NCBI GenBank assembly: GCA_037951105.1
Contig: JBAMJV010002946.1
Span: 1-64,000 of the forward strand
Direction of reading: 5' to 3'
From: Echinarachnius parma
Lineage: Eukaryota; Echinodermata; Echinoidea; Clypeasteroida; Echinarachniidae
DNA: 64,000 nt
This document shows, piece after piece, positions 56,801-64,000 of this stretch; within the stretch, counting starts at the first letter, position 1; every line of letters starts with the position of its first letter. A program made the translations under genes and the position numbers. Below the pieces are notes generated by a model. The model was not told where the DNA came from. It saw nothing but the letters and a program-made list of their open reading frames with translations, and did no database searches.

Positions 56801-59800
56801 TTCAATTTTCAAAAATTGCAAGATTATCGTCTTATATTAAAAGAAAATACCATTAAAAGCTTGCCTGAGAAAACTAGGGCAAGGTGGCAAAGGATCCAAG
56901 AGTGCACACATAACATACAAAGACAGTTATCAAACCAGAGTCTTATCTCTCTCTCTCTCTCTCTCTCTTATACATCAAACTGGAATCATATGTCTCTCTA
57001 AAGACTCTAATACATCTAACTGGATTCACATCTCTCTTTTTTCATTGTATAATTAAAAAAATGTGGCTGTTGTAGGTTAGAACGAACAGTTTTTGTGAAT
57101 GACGCCCATTCCGCTAAGACACGCGCCGGGCAGCAAAGGAGCCAGAGTGCACACATAACGTACTTGTAAAACCGTCATCAAACCAGAGTCTCATCTCTCT
57201 CTCTTCATACATCAAACTAGATACATCACACTTTTACGTTGTATAATAAAATGTTCTCTTTGATGGCTGTTGTAGGTGATACAGAGGAATTCTTGTGGAT
57301 GACGCCCATTCCGCTGAGACACACGCCGGGCAGCAAGCGAGCCAGAGTGCACACATTCTGTACTAAGACCGTCATCAAACCAGAGTCATGCGACCCTGTA
57401 AGTATTTGCAAAACATAACCAATGCTATTTCTTCAATAAACATCTAAAACATATAGTAGTGAATGAAGTACATGACTTGGATATCATTCAATAATTTCTG
57501 TTTGTTATGCAAGTTGGTATACCTTCTTTTGACCGTGAATTATCTTAGTCCGCTAAGAGGAAACGGCAACATCTATAATAATTGTATATTTCTCAATTTC
57601 AATTATAACAAATGTAATTGATTTAGTTACTTTTCATGCCAGTCATGGTGACAAATCATAAACTATTGTTGAATGCCTTTAGCTTGGAGTATACAATTTT
57701 CTAGTACTTTGACTTTTATTTGAATTGCTTAAATATTTAAATGAAAGTTGAATACCTTTGTTATGCTAGACTCTCTCTTATTTGATTTCTCCTTTTCTTC
57801 TCAGTGTGGGAAACGCATCAAGTTTGGCAAATACGCCCTCAAATGCAAAGGTAAGTAAAGAACAGTTTCAAAAACAGACATACATGTACAATACAGAATA
57901 TCCAGAAACAACAAATGCAAAAGTTGGTTATGAATTAGAAGTAGGGGAATCATAAGAAGAAAATCTGATTAGCTTGTTGGAATATAATAATAATATACTC
58001 TATCTATATAGCGCCTAATATGATTGATAATCATCTTTAAGCTACAATGACATTATTACCTCGGTCATAGGATACAATGCAAACCAGCACACCATCTCCA
58101 CTCCCTGGGGAGCATTCCTTCCAAGCCGCTCATGGGCATTGAGAAGGCGTTCACGTACTACAGGGTCCCCATTTATACACCTGGGTAGAGAGCAGTAATT
58201 GGGGATAAATTGTCATGCTGAAGGACAAACGCGGTGGGCAGGGTTCAAAATCTTGCCACACCACATCCACGAAACCTTCTATTACATAAACAGCATACAG
58301 CAACGTTTGATTCTACAATAAAATAAAGTTTTGGAGTGAGAAGCATAATTTTGAATTATATGTTTCATTTTATGTCGATTAAAGGGATAGTTGAGTTCTG
58401 GTAAGGAGAGTACAGTTTTAGTGAAACTGAATTTTAGTAACCAAAACCTGCATCATTACATTACAAACTAATTGTTATAACTAGAAAGGAACACAAAATT
58501 ACAAATGACGTAGTAAAGATCATGTTATCATTCAAAAAGAGCCGTTAAAACGTAAGAGGGCGCTCTCTAAACACTCATCGGTTTGAACCATTTTGAATAA
58601 AATATTGTGCATGTGATGCTTTGTTGAAATAGTGATTAGATAGAGAAATAACCAACAACTATTTAAATACCTATTTTGTAACTTTTTGAAAAGAGGAAGC
58701 ATTTTTTTGAATTTTTAACGGCTGGTTCAAAATTCTCTAATAAACCCGGGGCCCCGGATTTATTACAAATTGTTATATTTATGGATATTTCAGCCGTTTC
58801 TGAACCGATTTTGATCAAACAAAGATGATTTTATTGTTTAAATATTATGCTCTTTCAAATTTTACACTCAGTTTTTCATTACCTCACAAACCAATTAAGT
58901 AGTCTAGCGCCCTCTCTACCAAAACTCAACTTTTCCTTTAATTCATGCATAGTCGGGTTCCATTTTATTTCATTCAAAATGTTTGTGATTTATAGGTCTG
59001 AACACTGGGCGAACTTAGTGTCACTACATTTTCATGTTAATTTTCATATTTATGAATTAAAGTTAATGATATATTTCTTTGTTTGTTTGTCCCTAGATTG
59101 TAGACTGGTGTGTCACCCAGACTGCAAGGACAATGCAGCACTCCCCTGCGTACCGACTGCAGGTACACCAACCAAAGCACAGGCCTCGGCTCTCGCAGAG
59201 TTTGTACCATCAACTCCTCCCTACATCCCATCAATAGTTGTAAGTTTCATTTAGAGCTAAGCTGACTAGAAAAATCAGTTAATTAAACTGTTCCCTTCAA
59301 GATTCTGAAATCCCCATAGACTTTGTACATAGCCCACCCGGTCCCAGTAAGCAACAGGTTAAATGAATGAATGGGCAAAGAAAATGGGCCCTGCACAGGA
59401 ATCAAGCCTGAAAACTGGTTTGCTAGACTGGTGCTCTGACCATTGAGCTACAAAGCTCTTGTATTGCAACACTGCAGTAATGGAAATATAGTTATTTATT
59501 TATGAAGATTAAATAGCCTAGAAATCACTATTTATGCCAAATAGAATAAGAAATAATATCCTGCATTACACCAATTCATTTGCAAACTGCAGACGACAGA
59601 AAAGCAAAATGTGGAAAGTCTATATCAAATCTCTCTATAATTTTTTTTTTATTGTATGTAATTGCATTTTTTAAATTTGCTTAAGTATTCTGTAAATCGG
59701 TAGTTATATTGAGCATTGAATTAACAGAACTAAACTGATGTTTATCTTTGTATCTATGTTACAGATCCAGTGCATCAATGAGATCGAGCTCCGAGGGATG

Positions 59801-62800
59801 ACGGAAGAGGGTCTGTATCGAATCTCAGGCAGCGATAGGGAAGTCAAAGAACTGAAGGAGAGATTACTTCTCAAGAATGACCCACATTTGGTAAGTAACG
59901 TGTCAGCGTTGAATCAGTATTTACCAGGAATACAATTAAATGGCCAGTATTCTATTATTTTTGAAGTTAGACCAAGTTATAGTTAAGCTAAAACCCTGCA
60001 TGAGTTTAACTTAACTTACAACTTAGTCTAAGATCATGGAGAATACAGGAATACTGTTCAAATATTGAGACTTTATTAGGGTTTTTTGTATATGGGTGTT
60101 ATCAATTGAAGTGAATGCCAATTGTCCACTCTCTCTACTAAAACTTTTCTTGTAGCACCATCATTATGTATTTGCAAGAGAATTATCACTTACACTCTCT
60201 CCAATGAGAAGGTTAATCTAGCAAAATCATTATAATAGTACTTGCAGGAGAAGGGTTGTGACATCCACACTGTTTGCTGAGCTTTCATAGGTTCCTTTCC
60301 ATCCCTGCTTGAACGGCTTGCATTAACAGGCATTGAAAGTCAACATCCACCATTTCAGTATGAGAATGCCACCTAGACTTGTTGCCAAGACCCCCTGATA
60401 AAGTTGCCAAATGTTGTGTTGAGAAAATTATGCTTCCGTATTTCTAACAATTTTGGTTACCAAATTATAACAAGTAACATACCACCGATAAGCCGATATC
60501 TTGGAGATCAGAGAATTGACATAATTATATAGGAACTTTATAGGGTTGAAGTATTACTTATTATTTACTCATTACACCCTTTCTAATGCCCTTGCAGGAG
60601 AAGGTTTGTGACATCCACATGGTGTGCGGAGCCCTGAAGGATTTCTTCCGCTCCCTATCAGAACCGCTCGTCACATTTCAAAATACAAATTATTTCACCT
60701 AAAAATGTTTATACAATTTTTTTTTTTTTTTTTTTACAGAAAATGTATACAAGTATTTCAAAGCCATACACATGAATAACTGCCAATTTTTCTTTGGCAT
60801 AACATTTATTTAAATTAATGATTTATTGTCTACTCCAATTTGACTAATTATGTTCAAATCGCAATACTATCATTGTGTACTTACAGGAGAAGGTTCGTGA
60901 CATCCACACGGTGTGCGGCGCCCTGAAGGATTTCTTCCGCTCCCTCCCAGAACCCCTCGTCACCTTTGAACTGCACGAGGCCTTCATGAAGGCAGGAGGT
61001 TAGTAACGACTACAACAACAACTTTCTATTTTCAACTTTCGCATTACAGTGGAGCCACCTTATAACAAGCACTTTGGGGCCCTTGGATTTACCTTGTTAC
61101 ATGTATATCAGGTACAGTCAAACCTGTCTTAGTGGGCATCTGTCTATAGCAGCCAACCTGCCTATAGTGGCCATCGATAATGATCCCTGCAGTATAAAAA
61201 CAGGGTTATGGAACCTGTCTATAGTGGCCACCTGCCTGCAGTGGCCACTTTTCTAATTTCCCTTGGGTGCTCACTATACACAGGTTTGACTGTATATGGT
61301 TATATTAGGGCTATAAAGCAATAAAACACAAACATCTCTGACCAGTAAAATTATACCTTGTTATATCAGTTACCTCTTCAGATTACTTAAAGGGTACCAC
61401 CACCCAAAAATAATATTTTATTATAGAAAGGTACCATCTTTAGTATTCCATTCCTTCAACAAGTTCACAAAAATATGTTTTCAGAAAAAAATATATAATT
61501 GGTAAACGCATCACCATTCTCAACCATGTGTTCATGCGGTCTGAATTGCGTAGACTATATGCGTGCAGAGCCAGAGCGCAGTGTGCAGAGCGAATGAATC
61601 ATCCGGGAATCTATTGACGTACGCGTGAAAGCATTGGCGCACTCTCAAATGCTTGGCCCGTATGGAACCAGGAAATAGCAATGGTTCCGTAAGTGGTGGA
61701 AATTAATTGCTTTGTTTATGAATTACACAACCCTTTGCAAAATGTTGGGTATCTATTTGATATCACAAAACGGTACCAAAACATATAATAATGTGTTGTC
61801 CTTTGCCTGGTGGTCCCGTTTAAGTGTACCTCTGCTAAAAAAAGAAGTCTTTCATGGTGTAGATTTCAGTGTCATCTGAAAGTTGTATTAGATTTATTTT
61901 GACTGGTATTTCATCTCTTCTGATCACCTCCAGATTTGCCTGATGCGGATGAGAGTACGACGGCCATGTACCAGGCTGTGAGCGAGCTACCACATGCGAA
62001 CAGGGATACCATGGCTTACCTTATCATACATTTACAAAGGTTAGTGCACAGAATTTGTGGTTCTTAATGGGACTCCTGTATATTGTTATTGATATATACT
62101 ACGATGAAACCCATCTATAAAGACACCCCCCCCCCCTCCCTTTTATGCCTCCGCAACGTAGTAGCCAGAGGCATTATGTTTTTGGATTGTCTGTACGTCC
62201 CGTTCTCGTGATCGCATTATCTCAAGAACCGATTGACGGATTCTCACCAAACTTGGTTCATGTATCAGGGATGCCAGTTGTCGGCTATAGCCTGATTTCA
62301 GGCCCTGACACCTTTCCATATCAGGCTTTATCAGGCTTCATATTGTACATAACATATGAGGCTCGAACATGTCTGGGTCTCTTTTCAGGCTCATCTGGAG
62401 AAACCAACTGGTATCCCTGATGTATGTATCTTGTTTAAGCAGGTGGTCTTTACAGAAAGGTTTATTCACATACAAACTACTGCCTAGGTTATATTTTTAA
62501 CAAAATTGTACATATATATTGTGCGTTGATCATCAAGGTTACTCTTGCTTAAAGTAGTGTGAAATCTGCAAATATTAAAATACTATTACAATATTTGAAT
62601 TCTTTATATTCTATTTTCCTTTGTAGGGTTTCAGAGATGGGAGACTGCAAGATGCATGTTACGAATCAGACCGATATATTTGTACAGGTTTTAGATTTTT
62701 CTCTTGCTTCAAACAGTGTGAAATCTTCCCAAATCTTCAAATCTTCCTTTACAGTAATTGAATTATTCATATTCTTCCCAACCACTGCAAATGTGTCCTT

Positions 62801-63949
62801 CAGCAAGACACTATTTGCTGCTCTCAAACTCTCAACCCAGGTGTAGTAAATGGGTACTTGGCAGGAATTTTTTCCTTGATATGCTTGAGCGCTTGAATAA
62901 GGCTGCTTGGCTAAAGCCAAGGTCATAATGCTCTGTGCGCTTTGAAACTTAACTGCAAAAAGCACTACATACAAAATTGACAATTATTATTATTATTATT
63001 CACAAGTTATTTGTATCTTTTGCAGGGTTTCAGAGATGAGAGACTGCAAGATGCCTGTGATGAATCTGGCCAAGGTGTTTGGGCCAACGATCATCGGCCA
63101 CGGCACCCCCGAACCGGACCCAATGCAGATGCTGAGCGATACCAAGACGCAACCAAGAGTGAGTACATGTTCACAAGAAAATCTTCAATGTCACGCCTCA
63201 TCCATACTTACGCAGTTTCGATCAATAAAAGGAATGACATTTTGAATCATAGACGGGTAACAAATGAAATTAAAGTTTGTGGCCATAAATGTTTGTTTTG
63301 GGTTAATGAATGATAGAGAGAACATTACAATACTTGCCTGATTGTCCACTTGCAAAATATAAGTGTGGACTGTTGTTATATTAACAAATCAAGGCCCATG
63401 CAAATGTTTAATGATCAAGACAAAACCTAGAGTGAAAACATGATTTTGTTGATAACTTTGTGCTAAAATTCCAGTTTCATTCTCAAATCTAGACCTAATG
63501 TGAATGTTGGGCATTTATATTTGTCGTAAAATTATCTGTTTGAGAAAAAAATTACATGGATATTTGTCTACGATTCTGAGATTAATTTGTTTGAAGCATT
63601 TTGACGACTCTTATTCGCTGAAAGCATGTTTCTAAATCTCGCAAGCAGAGATTATAGAGCAGTTGTAATACGCTTTTTCTAACCTAATCTTTAAACAAAT
63701 TGCCCCAAATTTGCCAACGAATGGTAATTGAAAAGCCATGAAATGATTTTCTTAGAAAGTGCTGAAAGTGCTGAAACCCTGTTTAATGACATTGTGTGTT
63801 TGTCGTTTGTCAGGTTGTGGAGAGGCTGATGTTCCTTCCAACGGATTTCTGGATGGCGTTTGTCAACATGGACGCAGATAACACGGAGAACTCCAGCGTG
63901 ATCTCAAACCGCCATACTGCACGCACCCCAGGCACTCCGGGACAGCCCA
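53868..63949 (+). CDS. RACGAP1: Rac GTPase-activating protein 1 (MgcRacGAP/Cyk4), 3'-incomplete
   Basis: Centralspindlin subunit acting on Rho-family GTPases in cytokinesis. Coding exons: 53868-53961, 54450-54591, 55160-55220, 55561-55836, 56160-56222, 56616-56751, 57276-57397, 57805-57850, 59097-59239, 59765-59890, 60887-60998, 61934-62039, 63026-63158, 63814-63949 (donor; continues beyond the window). All are GT-AG and phases close, giving 565 complete codons. Residues ~1-110 are helical (coiled-coil region that pairs with the kinesin MKLP1 in known homologues). A basic, Ser-rich linker follows, with VTTTVTVP as in vertebrate RACGAP1. Residues ~283-331 form a C1 finger with full H-x12-C-x2-C…C-x2-C-x4-H-x2-C-x7-C spacing. 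Residues ~358-530 are RhoGAP, with the arginine finger in GLYRISG and [11 protein letters not shown]. Decayed exon copies occur near exons 54450, 57276, 60887 and 63026. Confidence 0.96.
54600..54970 (+). repeat. (GAT)n-type microsatellite in a RACGAP1 intron
   Basis: Imperfect GATGAT/GGTGGT array directly after the donor at 54592, interrupted by an exon copy. Its layout mirrors the array after gene Y exon 5. Confidence 0.9.
54689..54780 (+). pseudogene. Copy of RACGAP1 exon 3 core inside a (GAT)n array
   Basis: About 90 bases nearly identical to 54487-54579 (CAGATGGGAGGAAGGGAGCA). It is flanked on both sides by GAT/GGT microsatellite and lacks both splice sites. Confidence 0.85.
56880..57195 (+). 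pseudogene. Two decayed copies of RACGAP1 exon 8 region
   Basis: 57064-57195 resembles 57260-57390, including the acceptor context GGCTGTTGTAG, but the first in-frame codon becomes TAG. 56880-56950 is a shorter, more decayed copy (AGAGTGCACACATAAC…CAAACCAGAGTC). Both are followed by CT-rich (TCTC)n. Confidence 0.85.
57276..59239 (+). other. RACGAP1: C1 zinc-finger exons of RACGAP1
   Basis: Three exons (57276-57397, 57805-57850, 59097-59239) encode the C1 domain. The first supplies the opening His and first Cys (HTFC…PESCDP), the second the CGKRIKFGK segment, the third [10 protein letters not shown]…LPC. The metal ligands follow the C1 pattern. Atypical C1 domains of this family bind lipid or protein partners; phorbol-ester binding cannot be judged here. 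Confidence 0.9.
58383..58937. mobile_element. TTAA-flanked element with AGGGATAGTTGAGTT end
   Basis: TTAA at 58379-58382 and 58938-58941. Ends AGGGATAGTTGAGTTCTGGT and ACCAAAACTCAACTTTTCCT. The interior contains GGGGCCCC and a 'GAGGGCGCTCTCTAAA' motif. A truncated inverted relative lies at 47892-48350 in ATP5F1B intron 1. Confidence 0.8.
59388..59458 (-). repeat. tRNA-like SINE fragment (copy 2)
   Basis: On the minus strand: A-box-like TAGCTCAATGG, GTCAGAGCACCAGTCTAGC and B-box-like GGCTTGATTCC at roughly tRNA spacing. Probably a tRNA-derived SINE head, not a functional tRNA. Confidence 0.6.
60248..60702 (+). pseudogene. Two copies of RACGAP1 exon 12 upstream of the real one
   Basis: 60598-60702 keeps the acceptor (cccttgcag) and an open frame matching the exon ([16 protein letters not shown]), then diverges and ends in TAA at 60700-60702 without a donor. 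60248-~60310 is older, with frameshift and stop. The functional exon is 60887-60998. Confidence 0.85.
61113..61293. mobile_element. MITE with ACAGTCAAACCTGT ends (copy 3), nested
   Basis: Ends TACAGTCAAACCTGTCTTAG and …CACAGGTTTGACTGTA. It appears inserted into another element (61046-~61375; CAGTGGAGCCACCTTATAAC…CCTTGTTATATCAG) related to 38064-38166. Confidence 0.75.
62627..62687 (+). pseudogene. Truncated copy of RACGAP1 exon 14
   Basis: Begins with an acceptor (cctttgtag) and GGTTTCAGAGATGGGAGACT, close to 63026 onward, then decays. The possible donor (ACAG|gtttta) would leave an incompatible phase for the next exon. Flanking intron segments are repeated as well (~62540-62620 against ~62690-62780). 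Confidence 0.8.
62750..62998 (+). repeat. SINE-like element with (ATT)n tail
   Basis: CAGCAAGACACTATTTGCTG…CTCAACCCAGGTGTAGTAAA…GGTACTTGGCAGGAA and a tail of TATTATTATT. This resembles a SINE core widespread in marine invertebrates. A reverse-strand relative lies at ~58030-58260 (CACCTGGGTAGAGAG). Confidence 0.65.
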
Positions 63950-64000
63950 GTAAGTATCTGAAGAGATCAACATTGAAAAAAAGCTTCAGGCTTAACCAAA

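Larger units (their letters stand above)
59765..63949 (+). other. RACGAP1: RhoGAP domain exons of RACGAP1
   Basis: Five exons (59765-59890, 60887-60998, 61934-62039, 63026-63158, 63814-63949) encode the GAP fold. The Arg of GLYRISG is the expected catalytic finger; the Lys and Asn of [10 protein letters not shown] are also present. No key residue is missing. Downstream of the domain the protein becomes Thr/Pro-rich ([10 protein letters not shown]) at the window edge. Confidence 0.92.

Noticed and set aside
59388-59458. Functional tRNA gene
   Set aside because: A and B box-like motifs are present but stems do not pair well and a related copy lies at 21135; better explained as a tRNA-derived SINE.
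63026-63313. 100-codon ORF overlapping RACGAP1 exon 14 in another frame
   Set aside because: Out-of-frame shadow of a conserved RhoGAP exon.

Overview
This is nuclear DNA from an animal. Four intron-rich protein-coding genes can be reconstructed by hand from GT-AG boundaries, matching intron phases and conserved protein motifs. The protein sequences (ATP synthase beta, MgcRacGAP/RACGAP1), the compact 60-280 bp exons and the dense load of short inverted-repeat transposons and SINE-like repeats suit a marine invertebrate deuterostome, most likely an echinoderm. The lineage call is inference. There is no bacterial, plasmid or viral gene content.

Layout. (1) 3.9-11.2 kb, minus strand: an unrecognised five-exon gene of about 769 codons, here called gene X. 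(2) 13.4-35.07 kb, plus strand: a 16-exon gene for a 559-aa coiled-coil protein with a Pro-rich tail, here called gene Y; it is possibly the C10orf67/DUF4709 family. Genes X and Y are head to head, about 2.3 kb apart. (3) 39.63-49.74 kb, minus strand: the complete 10-exon ATP synthase F1 beta subunit gene (522 aa with a mitochondrial presequence). (4) 49.95-64 kb, plus strand: the RACGAP1 orthologue (N-terminal helical region, C1 zinc finger, RhoGAP domain), running off the right edge. ATP5F1B and RACGAP1 are divergent and share a short promoter region with an E-box and an inverted CCAAT box. Gene Y and ATP5F1B converge.

The other DNA is introns and intergenic DNA packed with non-autonomous elements. 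Several families occur two to four times, which allows pairing of copies and, in places, reading of insertion target sites: TAA (Harbinger-like), TTAA (piggyBac-like) and TA (Tc1/mariner-like). Also present are a 1.25-kb foldback, a perfect 66-bp GC palindrome, about 0.8 kb of (TTGG)n, many poly-G/poly-C runs and (GAT)n arrays.

The most striking signal is structural. In three genes (Y, ATP5F1B, RACGAP1), individual exons sit beside one to three decayed tandem copies of themselves, with their intronic flanks and often a splice site. One such copy in gene Y (22108-22173) is still open and phase-compatible on both sides, so it could be a live cassette exon. In another ladder, a TA-flanked element interrupts one repeat unit while the next unit keeps the empty site, so the duplication can be dated before the insertion. 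A piece of gene X spanning an exon-intron junction is also copied into an intron of gene Y without the transposons now in gene X, so it looks like a fossil of the pre-insertion allele.

Limits: all exon boundaries were worked out by eye. No alignment, transcript or database search was possible.
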